This document shows, piece by piece, positions 53,053-62,261 of a stretch of DNA of 64,000 bases. Location: assembly GCA_963668535.1 (NCBI GenBank), contig OY764867.1:2728001-2792000 (forward strand). The letters are read 5' to 3'. How positions within the stretch are numbered: the stretch's first letter is position 1; each line of letters begins with the position of its first letter. A program made the position numbers and the translations under genes. This DNA is from F22 sp963668535 (GTDB lineage: Bacteria > Bacteroidota > Bacteroidia > Bacteroidales > Bacteroidaceae). The notes beneath the pieces are model-generated. The model ran no database searches, was not told where the DNA came from, and saw only the letters and a list, made by a program, of their open reading frames with translations.

Positions 53053-53060
53053 CAAAGATA
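53053..53060 (-). promoter_or_regulatory. Promoter box of the riboswitch leader
   Basis: TATCTTTG on the minus strand just upstream of the riboswitch 5' end. Confidence 0.5.
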
Positions 53061-53105
53061 CACATATCTATTAAATAACAAACAATATTTTACTTTTTAT
53101 GTTGC

Positions 53106-54236
53106 TTAGTCCTTTGCAGGCAGTTGCTTGAGTAAGGTATTCAACACTCGTTTAAGCTTCTTATCATCTAAGTCGGCATAAATAGGAAGACAGATAACAG
53201 AATCTGCTATCTTATGGGCTACAGGCAAATTGACAGGATCACTAGATGGTAAACCTTTATAATCAATAAAATCACTAATCAATGGATAAAAATAACGCCT
53301 ACCAAAAACACCCTCTTCGCGCATTCTAAAATACAAGTCATCGCGACTAATTCCCAAAACCTCTTCATCAATAAAAATTGGGAAATAAGAATAATTATGT
53401 GCTACTCCAGGCATATCACCCAGATAACGAATACCAGGGATGGTACCCAATACTTCCCGGTATTGCCGTGCTATTTCTTTTCTTCTAGCTATCGCCTTAG
53501 CCACCAATTTAAGATTCAAAAGTCCGTATGCCGCACGCACCTCATCCATCTTACTATTGATGCCAGGTGCCACCACAGTCACTTCATCAGCGAAACCAAA
53601 ATTTTTCAGATAGTCAATCCGTTTTTTCGTCGATTCGCTACCGACCACTAAGGCCCCTCCTTCTATCGTATTGAAAACCTTTGTGGCATGAAAACTCAAT
53701 GTCGACATATCCCCCTCAAGCAATATAGATCGTCCATCGACAGTTACCCCAAACGCATGTGCTGCATCATAAATCACCTTCAAGCCATACTTATCAGCAA
53801 TAGCTTGAATACGCTTCGTATCGCAAGGCATTCCATATACATGCACAGGCATTATAGCCGTTGTTCTTGGAGTAATTGCAGCCTCTATTCTATCAGGATC
53901 TATATTGCATGTCACGGGATCAATATCCACAAATACAGGCGTAATACCATTCCACCACAAAGCATGCGTAGTGGCCACAAAGCTAAATGGAGTTGTGATC
54001 ACTTCGCCAGAAAGTTTCAGTGCTTGAATAGCCGTAATCAAAGGCAACGTACCATTGGTAAATACACTTAGATAATCTACACCTAGATATTTCGTGATTT
54101 TCTTTTCAAATTTACGATGGTAGTACCCGTTGTTTGTCAACCATTCCCTATCCCATATATCTTTTAGAACTTCATGAAAATCTTCCAAATCAGGCATCAA
54201 TGGAGACGTCACATAAATATTTTTCTTACACTTCAT
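53106..54236 (-). CDS. DegT/DnrJ/EryC1/StrS-family aminotransferase
   Basis: PLP-dependent sugar aminotransferase fold: FTNGTLPLITAIQAL (phosphate-binding area), VYDAAHAFG-type Asp at IYDAAHAFG and the Schiff-base Lys186 in SFHATKVFNT. It likely adds an amino group to a keto-sugar nucleotide for the surface glycan. The start overlaps the stop of the WecA-type gene (ATGA). It is the last gene of the minus-strand cluster. Length (376) normal. Confidence 0.9.
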   Translation of the reverse strand: MKCKKNIYVTSPLMPDLEDFHEVLKDIWDREWLTNNGYYHRKFEKKITKYLGVDYLSVFTNGTLPLITAIQALKLSGEVITTPFSFVATTHALWWNGITPVFVDIDPVTCNIDPDRIEAAITPRTTAIMPVHVYGMPCDTKRIQAIADKYGLKVIYDAAHAFGVTVDGRSILLEGDMSTLSFHATKVFNTIEGGALVVGSESTKKRIDYLKNFGFADEVTVVAPGINSKMDEVRAAYGLLNLKLVAKAIARRKEIARQYREVLGTIPGIRYLGDMPGVAHNYSYFPIFIDEEVLGISRDDLYFRMREEGVFGRRYFYPLISDFIDYKGLPSSDPVNLPVAHKIADSVICLPIYADLDDKKLKRVLNTLLKQLPAKD

Positions 54237-55480
54237 ATCCTATCCTCCTTTTTATTGTGATCATGGTTTTTATCTGTGCTTAATGCAGCATTGTTTTTCT
54301 TTTTATAAGACATAGAAATCATTTGTTTCATATCCAATCTCATATGATCTTTTTCCAAAACTTGTTTTGTCTCGACTTCTTCAGACTCACGTCTTTTTAT
54401 AAGGATGGCCAAGACAATATGTAAAACGACCCATGCTCCCATATCTATGGCAAACACCATATTAATATTTAGATGCACAGACAATATATACGTCATCCCT
54501 ACAAATAGTAATTGCACAGTCAAAATAGAGACCAACGCCACTCTTGGTCTCAAGCCAATGCGCATAAACTTATGATGTATATGGTTCTTATCTGGAACAA
54601 AAAGTCCCTTACCTTGATATACCCTCGTACCCATAACCCAAATGACATCCATAAAGGGCACCATCACTAGGCTAAATGCTTGTACGATGTTGATTGTGAC
54701 TTGTCTTTCAGTGGGCTCTGGACTAGCCGACAACTTGATCGCCATGATTGCCAAAAGCAACCCCATAGAGAGCGATCCAGTGTCCCCCATAAATATTCTT
54801 CTTTTCTTGACAAAAGTACCCCACAGATTGAGATAAAAGAACGGAATAAGTACCCCCACAACAGTAGCAGTAATCAATGCTATCATCCAGGATTGCATAA
54901 AGATAAAGAACCCCAAGAAAGTGACACTCGCCACCATAGATAGTCCCGAACATAGCCCATCAATGCCATCAATTAAGTTCATCGCATTGATCATGTAGAC
55001 AATCACTAAAACCGATAATGGGGCAGCAACAAACCATGGTATGCCATATACCCCAAACAGTCCATGCAAACTGTCTAGGCATATACCCGAGCTCACCATC
55101 ATGGCAGCTACCAATACTTGGATAACAAATTTACCTCTATAGCTGATGCCGACCAAATCATCCATAGCACCCAATGCATACAGCATAAAGCCAGCAGAAA
55201 GTCCCATAGACAACGTAACCGCAGCACTATCTAGATTTCGGTCCAAAACATGGAATCCCAGTAATTCATCCGATGCAGTAATCAATCCCAATATCATCAT
55301 CACCGTGGGTGCAAATGCCAATCCTCCCAATCTTGGGATGATTTCACTATGTACCTTTCGCGCATTTGGGATATCAAACAGTTTTTTTTGAAACGCAATC
55401 CGTATAATCTGAGGTATAGCTATACTTCCAAGTACCGTACTCAAAACTAGAGCTAAGAGCAAGTATAGGAAAATAATCAT
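54233..55480 (-). CDS. WecA/MraY-type undecaprenyl-phosphate N-acetylhexosamine-1-phosphate transferase
   Basis: Eleven hydrophobic segments with the family motifs: PRLGGLA, MNLIDGIDGL (metal-binding Asp pair), GDTGSLSMGL and the cytoplasmic HHKFMRIGL (HIHH-type motif). It transfers an HexNAc 1-phosphate to undecaprenyl phosphate and starts a second lipid-linked glycan. The last 50 residues form a charged tail (KRRESEEVETKQVLEKDH) beyond the core. Followed by the aminotransferase with 4-base overlap. Confidence 0.9.
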   Translation of the reverse strand: MIIFLYLLLALVLSTVLGSIAIPQIIRIAFQKKLFDIPNARKVHSEIIPRLGGLAFAPTVMMILGLITASDELLGFHVLDRNLDSAAVTLSMGLSAGFMLYALGAMDDLVGISYRGKFVIQVLVAAMMVSSGICLDSLHGLFGVYGIPWFVAAPLSVLVIVYMINAMNLIDGIDGLCSGLSMVASVTFLGFFIFMQSWMIALITATVVGVLIPFFYLNLWGTFVKKRRIFMGDTGSLSMGLLLAIMAIKLSASPEPTERQVTINIVQAFSLVMVPFMDVIWVMGTRVYQGKGLFVPDKNHIHHKFMRIGLRPRVALVSILTVQLLFVGMTYILSVHLNINMVFAIDMGAWVVLHIVLAILIKRRESEEVETKQVLEKDHMRLDMKQMISMSYKKKNNAALSTDKNHDHNKKEDRI

Positions 55481-55518
55481 AGCATATATATTAAATCAAT
55501 TCACACATCATATTCACA

Positions 55519-56247
55519 TCACGATTGGACCCATTCGGTCCAAATCAATTGGGGATAAGCCCAAAATATTTTTACTAATCTCTTTGCTTGTTTTTGTGGT
55601 TCTACGTACAGTCTGTGTAGCCATTCTAGGCTGTGTCTTCTCATCCATTTTGGTGCTCTTGTAATATTCTCATCTTCAGAATAAAAATTAAAAGCAGCTC
55701 CCACTGGGACAACCACCCCTTGTATCAGTTTGGGCAGCAAGTAGTGCATAAAATACTCCTGTTTAGGAGCTCCCAAAGACACCCATATTATATCCGCTTG
55801 AAACTGATTGATCTCTTTAGCGATATGATCATAGTCAAATTTCTCGACCTCCATAAACGGTAGTGGAATGAAAAGATAGTACGATAAATTGACGTTTTGT
55901 TTCCGTAATTTTTTAGCAATCATCGCGTGATTTATTGGAGTATTGCCTATGAATACCTGTTTGTATGGTTTATTGACATACTCCTCAAATAAATCAGATC
56001 CAGTATAGTGTTCATATTTTTTGTGATGTATCAAACCTGCCACTTTAGCAATAGTAGATCCATCACATACATTTAAATATGATTCATTAATCATTTGCTT
56101 GTAGTCCTCGTTTGTATGTGTAATGGATAGAATCGTTGCATCGACCACACCAATAGCCGCTCGCTGCTTTTGGGTCAACAGCGTGTTTATTTTCTCTTTA
56201 ATAGATGCAATAGAGAAATCGAAATACACTCCAAACATTTTTATCAT
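55519..56247 (-). CDS. WecG/TagA/CpsF-family glycosyltransferase
   Basis: GT26 enzyme of 242 residues with the core VNVCDGSTIAK-type segment (here LNVCDGSTIAKVAGL), TGSDLFEEY, FIGNTPINHAMIAKKL, WVSLGAPKQEYFM and the C-terminal RAPKWMRRHSLEWLHRL. Such enzymes add the second sugar (e.g. ManNAc or ManNAcA) to a lipid-linked HexNAc, which fits the WecA-type gene next door. First gene after a promoter box at 56301-56308. Confidence 0.9.
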   Translation of the reverse strand: MIKMFGVYFDFSIASIKEKINTLLTQKQRAAIGVVDATILSITHTNEDYKQMINESYLNVCDGSTIAKVAGLIHHKKYEHYTGSDLFEEYVNKPYKQVFIGNTPINHAMIAKKLRKQNVNLSYYLFIPLPFMEVEKFDYDHIAKEINQFQADIIWVSLGAPKQEYFMHYLLPKLIQGVVVPVGAAFNFYSEDENITRAPKWMRRHSLEWLHRLYVEPQKQAKRLVKIFWAYPQLIWTEWVQS

Positions 56248-56300
56248 ATTTCCGATCGTTAGTTAGCAAGTTTTTTTAATAGTAGTGTTTTGTATACGAA

Positions 56301-56308
56301 CAAATATA
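56301..56308 (-). promoter_or_regulatory. Promoter box of the WecG-WecA-aminotransferase unit
   Basis: TATATTTG on the minus strand, 54 bases before the first start codon. Read-through from the upstream glycosyltransferase genes is also possible, as no terminator is seen. Confidence 0.45.
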
Positions 56309-56367
56309 GAAATTTGAAATTAATAAAACAAAACATTTATAACTTTTATTTGCTTGCGATTGTTTTT

Positions 56368-57606
56368 TTAATCAACTTTTTGTTGCGTTTTAACAACTAA
56401 ATCGTAAATATAGAGCATATTCTCAATTCTTTTCTCCCAGGTGTGTTTCTTCTGAATTCCCTTAAAGAAAGGCTTAAACTGGTCTAAAATGGTCTTATTA
56501 TCCATCACCCTATCAATGATGGAGGCAAATTGTTTCACCGATTCTTCAGGAGAGGAAAGTGGAATTTTAAAACCGACCTTATCCGTTACAATATCTCCCT
56601 GTCCACAAGTATCAAAACACAAGATCGGTACATGATTGGAGATAGCTTCCAACACAACGTGTGGGGTTCCTTCAACCAAACTAGTAAAGAAAAACAAATC
56701 ACATTTTCTCATCAATTGTTGCACCTCATCATGAGATATTACCCCATGAAAGATACAGTTGTCACCTATGCCGAGTCGTTGAGCGAGTAAGCAATCAGCT
56801 TCCGTAAAACCGCCACCGACTATATGCAACTTCACTTGCTGTTTCTCTTGTAGTTGAGCCACAGTTTGCATCGCAATATCCAATCTCTTCGTAGCCAGCT
56901 TTCTCCCCACCCACAACAAATGCACCTCATCACTTGCTCTTTGAGTCTCTACCTGATCATCGGTCATACTACATCCTGTTTCATTGATCATTATAGAAGA
57001 CACCCCCATATACTGATTAAAAGATACCTGAATAACAGAGGACGCCGTAATTACAGTCTGTGCACGTCTTTTCATTTTTCTCAACCGACGCCCCATCATC
57101 ATCTGTCCCCGTGTGATACCCACCTTTAACAAGATAAACGCAGCATCTTTCCAAGACATCCCCTTTAGATAAGCAAAAGGAAAGAAAGCAGTGCAGCCCA
57201 CCGGTCCCCACACCAAAGGTATATCCTTGATTTTCCAAAGATACCCTGGTTCCCTAAAACCGATCATATTCAACTGATGCAACACATCAATATCTACCCG
57301 ACTACAAATATCCCTAGCAATAGTCAGTGTCCTCTTTTGCCATTGTTTATAGTAAATATAGAACCGCCAATCTCCTTGATTCCAGCACATTTTTCGCACC
57401 TTCTCAGACACAGGATTAAAATAGAAATGCATATTTCCCCCTTGAGGCAAGCGAGATACTTCATACATGATATCCTCACGAAATTCCTCTTCAGTGATGA
57501 TATGCAATTCACAGTATTTCGCCAGCTCTTTACACCAATGCCAAGCCATCCCAGGCTCAGACCCTTTGTATGGGGAACAAGCGTATGCACTAATTAAAAT
57601 CTTCAT
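56368..57606 (-). CDS. GT4-type glycosyltransferase
   Basis: GT-B fold, 412 residues: N-terminal ILISAYACSPYKGSEPGMAWHW (acceptor domain glycine loop), LLWVGRKLATKRLDIAMQTV and the nucleotide-sugar site SLVEGTPHVVLEAISNHVPILC (E-x7-E type). It adds a sugar to the lipid-linked oligosaccharide on the cytoplasmic side. The start overlaps the end of the preceding gene by 4 bases, part of a tight run of glycosyltransferases. Confidence 0.9.
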   Translation of the reverse strand: MKILISAYACSPYKGSEPGMAWHWCKELAKYCELHIITEEEFREDIMYEVSRLPQGGNMHFYFNPVSEKVRKMCWNQGDWRFYIYYKQWQKRTLTIARDICSRVDIDVLHQLNMIGFREPGYLWKIKDIPLVWGPVGCTAFFPFAYLKGMSWKDAAFILLKVGITRGQMMMGRRLRKMKRRAQTVITASSVIQVSFNQYMGVSSIMINETGCSMTDDQVETQRASDEVHLLWVGRKLATKRLDIAMQTVAQLQEKQQVKLHIVGGGFTEADCLLAQRLGIGDNCIFHGVISHDEVQQLMRKCDLFFFTSLVEGTPHVVLEAISNHVPILCFDTCGQGDIVTDKVGFKIPLSSPEESVKQFASIIDRVMDNKTILDQFKPFFKGIQKKHTWEKRIENMLYIYDLVVKTQQKVD

Positions 57607-58712
57607 ATCTTTGTTTTCATCATTCTATGTATACACTCTTCTAGTCTCTTCAACTGCACCTCCTCAGAAAATTCAGCATCAATACGCTGCGATACATACT
57701 GAGCATATTCGCTCCATTTGTTCTGCTCCACAATCTCTCCCACTATTTTTGCTGCGAGTTGAGGAGTGTAGACATCAAGTACCAACTCATTACGCCCCAC
57801 TAAAGACTTCGTAAAACCTACATTCGCCGCAACAGGCACAACACCCCATGCCATAGCCTCCGTCAACGCATTCGATTGTCCCTCTTTAGGCGTTTCACTG
57901 GGGAATAGAAAGAAATGCATTTTTTGCAATATCCCCCACAATTCATCCTGCACACATTTAGGTCGGATGACAACAAACTCTTCCAAACTAAGTTCCTCGA
58001 TCAACTCACGAATCTCCTGCTCAAAGACCTTCGATTCAAACTCACCAATCAAGTCCAACGTCACAGGATAGCCCCATTCCTTCAAGGAGTATGTCGTTTC
58101 CACAATAAGATCGATACGCTTTTCGGCAAACAAGCGTCCGAAATACACCAAGTGTATTGTATTATGCAACACCTTACTTTGCACATAAGCTATATGCTCC
58201 ACCTCTATATAATTGGGATGATAATATACTGGAGTATTCCCACAACTATTGATTAACGGTATATTCTCTTTTCCCTGCGTAAAAATATAATCAGCCCAGC
58301 GTATCGTCTGCCTGAACACAGCACGATACACAGCACTATATTGCTCATAATACGTATTGGCACCACCGCCCCGCATCTCATAGATGGTTGTATACCCCAA
58401 TAACTTGCTCGTACCCACCAGCAGCCATTCATGATAGACCACCAGTCCATAAAACCCTGCTATATGCACCAAAGATCGTTTGCGTCTGCCAACCAATAGC
58501 ACCCCCACAAACTTCATATAATTCAGTAAGACAATGACAGGCAACAACCATCTATTCTTGGGAGTAAAGTACTTGGGAATAGCCCGTACGTGCCATCCCA
58601 AACGTCTATACAACTTCATCGTCTTCGCATTGCCCACCTGGCCTCCACCAAGGGGTAACTCACCTTTACGCGCTAAAGCTCCATAAAAATAGATAGTACT
58701 TGTTTTGTTCAT
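57603..58712 (-). CDS. GT4-type glycosyltransferase
   Basis: GT-B fold of 369 residues with the C-terminal donor site (LVYFGRLFAEKRIDLIVE, LFPSETPKEGQSNALTEAMAWGVVPV, where E-x7-E is E-G-Q-S-N-A-L-T-E). N-terminal GELPLGGGQVGNAKTMKL is the acceptor glycine-rich loop. Four-base overlaps at both ends mean translational coupling in the cluster. Confidence 0.9.
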   Translation of the reverse strand: MNKTSTIYFYGALARKGELPLGGGQVGNAKTMKLYRRLGWHVRAIPKYFTPKNRWLLPVIVLLNYMKFVGVLLVGRRKRSLVHIAGFYGLVVYHEWLLVGTSKLLGYTTIYEMRGGGANTYYEQYSAVYRAVFRQTIRWADYIFTQGKENIPLINSCGNTPVYYHPNYIEVEHIAYVQSKVLHNTIHLVYFGRLFAEKRIDLIVETTYSLKEWGYPVTLDLIGEFESKVFEQEIRELIEELSLEEFVVIRPKCVQDELWGILQKMHFFLFPSETPKEGQSNALTEAMAWGVVPVAANVGFTKSLVGRNELVLDVYTPQLAAKIVGEIVEQNKWSEYAQYVSQRIDAEFSEEVQLKRLEECIHRMMKTKI

Positions 58713-59872
58713 ACACCAGACTCCTTGATAATATACTCGACCAAAAGGTCCAAATCTTCATCTTGTTTTCTTTTTATGATATCAAACTGCCTATATCCTC
58801 TGTGCTGATACTCGTGATACACTTTGTCGTTCAAAATCATCAAGAGCCTATTTTGAATCTCAAGTATAGAGAATGGATTGAAATAAATCACCGCATCCGC
58901 ACACACCTCAGACACCGATGAAAATGCCGAAGCCAGTACCGGGGTACCAGCGTGCATAGCCTCCAATGGAGGATAACCAAACCCCTCATTGAGTGTAGGA
59001 TATACAAAGCAATAAGCCCTCTTGTACAACTCATTCAGTTCCTGATCATCCACATACCCTAGAAATTCAAAGAGCTCTTTATTCTTGACCCTATAGTAAT
59101 ACCCATCCTCTTTCACGCCAGTGACCACCACGCGATACCCGTTAAGCTTCCCCCCACTCATCAATTCATCTAAAGCCATGATAGCCCGCAGATTGTTTTT
59201 CTCCCAGCGATTGCCACTTACCAACAAAAAGAACGGCTCCTTCTCTGCATCAAGCTCTCGATCACACATCGTCCACGTCACAGTACTCGGACTCGCAAAA
59301 ACCTGTATCTTTTGATAGTCAATCATCGGAAAGACCGCACCAAACGAGTATTTCGAGTGATTAGAAATCGTCACAAATTTCAGATTATCCCTAGTCAACA
59401 TCTGCGCCTGTTGCTGTTTCGCACTATGCGTATTCCAACGATCTATCAGCACCTTTTTCCAGAACTTAGCCATTTGCCTCAATGACTTTTTATATAGCAA
59501 CTCATACCAATCCAATGGCAATTCAAAATCCCTCAAACCATGAATAGTCATGATAATAGGACAATGAGTCGTCTCAAAGTCTGGCAAGAAACAATTAGAC
59601 ACAGGCGAGTAAAACAACCGACACCCATAGTCCTTCATCAGCTTTTCAAACGTCATATCACGATTACTGAGTAAAGTCACCCCATTGTCACGGCACACTT
59701 CTACAATCTCAGGATTGATCCATTTCTTATCATCATACAGTGCAATCACCTGCTTGGTTTTACGAAGCAATTGCTTAAACACAATTTCTCCATATATTCC
59801 CCCTCCATGCCTCTTTCCAGAGTGGATATCCGGTTGGGTCGATGCCATATTAAATACAATCATACTCCTCAA
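58709..59872 (-). CDS. GT4-type glycosyltransferase
   Basis: The 387-residue GT-B enzyme has LLVSGNRWEKNNLRAIMALDEL and the donor site YPTLNEGFGYPPLEAMHAGTPVLA, typical of mannosyl- or rhamnosyltransferase-like GT4 proteins. The overlap with the next gene (ATGA) continues the operon. Donor sugar unknown. Confidence 0.9.
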   Translation of the reverse strand: MRSMIVFNMASTQPDIHSGKRHGGGIYGEIVFKQLLRKTKQVIALYDDKKWINPEIVEVCRDNGVTLLSNRDMTFEKLMKDYGCRLFYSPVSNCFLPDFETTHCPIIMTIHGLRDFELPLDWYELLYKKSLRQMAKFWKKVLIDRWNTHSAKQQQAQMLTRDNLKFVTISNHSKYSFGAVFPMIDYQKIQVFASPSTVTWTMCDRELDAEKEPFFLLVSGNRWEKNNLRAIMALDELMSGGKLNGYRVVVTGVKEDGYYYRVKNKELFEFLGYVDDQELNELYKRAYCFVYPTLNEGFGYPPLEAMHAGTPVLASAFSSVSEVCADAVIYFNPFSILEIQNRLLMILNDKVYHEYQHRGYRQFDIIKRKQDEDLDLLVEYIIKESGV

Positions 59873-59875
59873 TTT

Positions 59876-60823
59876 TTATGTAAACCATTTTCGTATACCG
59901 ATATTTATCCTCATGAGCAATCTGAATAACTTAAGCCATACCTTATTCACCCGCTCATATGTTTTCAAGTAATAGAACGAACTCTCCATAGAATATTCCA
60001 GCATCTGTACACTAGGCATTTTGGCCATCGTATTGCCACCTAGATGCACACATTTCAATGTCGTCACGATATAATTCTGAAGATGCTTTTGAGCAATTCT
60101 TTTGTACAGTATATTTTCCTCAAAATACAAGAAAGTATGCCTATCAAATCCACCCAAATCAAGCAACAAATCCCTTTTGAACACCATACATGCCCCCGAC
60201 GGCAGTTCGATGGGCAACAACATAGGCCACTCATTCGTCGGCATCTTTCTCAACAACTGCCTCTTTATTTTCATCTTGCTCACCAGACCGAAAGGATCTT
60301 TTCTCATAAACAAAACATCAGCAAATATTTCCTTCACAGAATGATTCGTTCTCGCACAATTATAATCCAAAGTCTGCTTATCCGATTTAAGCAATAGCGG
60401 AGAAACAACCCCCACCGATTCGGTCATAAACAGCACCCAATTCAGCTTCGGAATAATATCCTCGACAAACAACACATCATTATTAAGAATCATCACACTC
60501 TCTATCCCAACTGTGCGAAGCATATAATCGATTCCCAGATTATTCCCCCGTGCGTACCCCTCATTGGTCGGAGAGAGAATCAACGTACAAGCCTGCGGCA
60601 TCATTTGTCCGGTCGCAGACTCCATCGCATCGACCACTTGCAGATGCGTAAACCTCACCGCCAAAGCCTCCCTGAGATACTGTGCAGACCGATCGGTCGA
60701 TCCATTATCCACCACCACAATAGCGACCTCAGCCGTATTGTGATGCACAATAGAATCGACGCAATCCATCGTGTCTTGCGCATTATTATAGTTAAGAATG
60801 ATAATCCCTGTCTTCATACCCAT
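59876..60823 (-). CDS. GT2-type glycosyltransferase (rhamnosyltransferase-like)
   Basis: The 315-residue GT-A enzyme starts TGIIILNYNNAQDTMDCVDS, has VVDNGSTDRSAQYL, NEGYARGNNLGID and the acceptor-side GACMVFKRDLLLDLGGFDR, with ILNNDVLF as the metal-binding segment (NND in place of DxD). This pattern matches WbbL-like GT2 transferases. It overlaps the upstream membrane-protein gene by 32 bases; a Met two codons later shortens the overlap. Confidence 0.88.
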   Translation of the reverse strand: MGMKTGIIILNYNNAQDTMDCVDSIVHHNTAEVAIVVVDNGSTDRSAQYLREALAVRFTHLQVVDAMESATGQMMPQACTLILSPTNEGYARGNNLGIDYMLRTVGIESVMILNNDVLFVEDIIPKLNWVLFMTESVGVVSPLLLKSDKQTLDYNCARTNHSVKEIFADVLFMRKDPFGLVSKMKIKRQLLRKMPTNEWPMLLPIELPSGACMVFKRDLLLDLGGFDRHTFLYFEENILYKRIAQKHLQNYIVTTLKCVHLGGNTMAKMPSVQMLEYSMESSFYYLKTYERVNKVWLKLFRLLMRINIGIRKWFT

Positions 60824-62237
60824 TATTCCCCCATTGATTAGTTGCTACATGATTTACCTGCTCCAACATCTCATTAGTATTCTTTGGCTGATATTTATAG
60901 ACCGAATAGGCCAACAGCACCATCAAGAAACATTGCAGATGTGGATACAGATGTATATCGAATGAAAAGGACAACATCACAAAAGCCAACAGATAGATCA
61001 CAATATTTCTAGTTCTCGCCCTATCCACATGCTTCAACGCATAATGAAACGGAATAAAATAATAAACAAAGCACACCAATGAGAAGACCCCGTAAGCAGC
61101 TATATTCGTTAGAAAGAAATTGTCCAGCGCCTCAAAATCTTTTAAGAAAAAGACCGATTGATAATTCTCTATTCTAATCGTATGGAATACATTAGAAGCC
61201 CCCACACCAAAGGGATAATCCGACACCAAGTCGCTCACCACCTTATACGCCCCCAATCGGTGTCCAATATCCCCCTCTTGGAAGCGTTGAGACACCATAT
61301 TGATCATAAAAGGAAAGAACTCCATCACCAAAGCCCCACCAATCAAGACCAAGGCCAGTGACAACAGGTAATATTTAACCTTATTCATTCGCTTCATCTT
61401 GCTCCTCACCCCATACAACGTACACAATAAGAAAACAATAGCGAATCCCAAGAACGTCGTTCTCGTCACAGAAATCAAGACCGATATCGTTACCACAGTA
61501 AACAACAGCGCATTCTGCCATTTATTGAGTCTGGCATTAATCAAAAACCAAGCTTCAAAATACACGATAAACACAGAGTAAATCAAGGAAATAGAGAACA
61601 ATCCAGATGGTCTAAACACATGCCTTGCTGCTTCCTCCAATCTATAATTCAACAACTCCGGATAAGGTGAGATTTTAAACAAAGCCTCCAAGAAGTAAAA
61701 GAATATCGCAAAGCCAGCAATCAAGACAATACTTCTCCCCGCCCCCTTTTTATTAATCAAAGGATCATTTAGACACACGTTGAAGAAAATAAACGTAAAG
61801 ACAAGTGTAGGTACCATCTGTCGATACACAAGTTGCACATCATCCTTATTATATAAAGCCCAGAATCCAGTGAGACAAATAAACAAGATCACAATAGCCC
61901 CATATCGGCCCAATAGATTGATCATATGCTTTTTAAACATCAAATCCAAGCCATATATCAGCACTATAAGAATCGTTATAGTCAACCTAAATTGATTCAC
62001 CACATGCATATCGATAGTCTCTGCAAATCCACCCGACTGCACATGCGGCGTCACAAATAACGCCGCAAGGAGCACCAAAGAGTACCCCCCCTTATTGTAC
62101 AGATACAAAGCCATAACCAGTACAACAAGCAGTACCACTGCCACGATAAAAGCAGGAAACAATATAAAAGGCATGGCACACATCATAAAACATAACGAAA
62201 TTATCGGTGCCCTCACTCTTCCATTCATACTAATCAT
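60792..62237 (-). CDS. O-antigen polymerase/ligase-like membrane protein
   Basis: About eleven membrane segments and a large loop with RFQEGDIGHRLGAYKVVSDLVSDYPFGVGASNVFH, the Wzy_C/O-antigen ligase signature (PF04932-like: R-x(n)-R, G-x-G). TRTTFLGFAIVFLLC precedes it. It should polymerise repeat units or join the glycan to a carrier in the periplasm. It stands in the middle of the transferase genes; Met4 (62228) is an equal start. Confidence 0.82.
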   Translation of the reverse strand: MISMNGRVRAPIISLCFMMCAMPFILFPAFIVAVVLLVVLVMALYLYNKGGYSLVLLAALFVTPHVQSGGFAETIDMHVVNQFRLTITILIVLIYGLDLMFKKHMINLLGRYGAIVILFICLTGFWALYNKDDVQLVYRQMVPTLVFTFIFFNVCLNDPLINKKGAGRSIVLIAGFAIFFYFLEALFKISPYPELLNYRLEEAARHVFRPSGLFSISLIYSVFIVYFEAWFLINARLNKWQNALLFTVVTISVLISVTRTTFLGFAIVFLLCTLYGVRSKMKRMNKVKYYLLSLALVLIGGALVMEFFPFMINMVSQRFQEGDIGHRLGAYKVVSDLVSDYPFGVGASNVFHTIRIENYQSVFFLKDFEALDNFFLTNIAAYGVFSLVCFVYYFIPFHYALKHVDRARTRNIVIYLLAFVMLSFSFDIHLYPHLQCFLMVLLAYSVYKYQPKNTNEMLEQVNHVATNQWGNNGYEDRDYHS

Positions 62238-62261
62238 ATTTAAGTTATACTGATTTCTAAT

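Noticed and set aside
48395..53060. Polysaccharide utilisation locus with the pullulanase
   Set aside because: No susC/susD pair is present and the neighbouring lipoprotein is under a cobalamin riboswitch.
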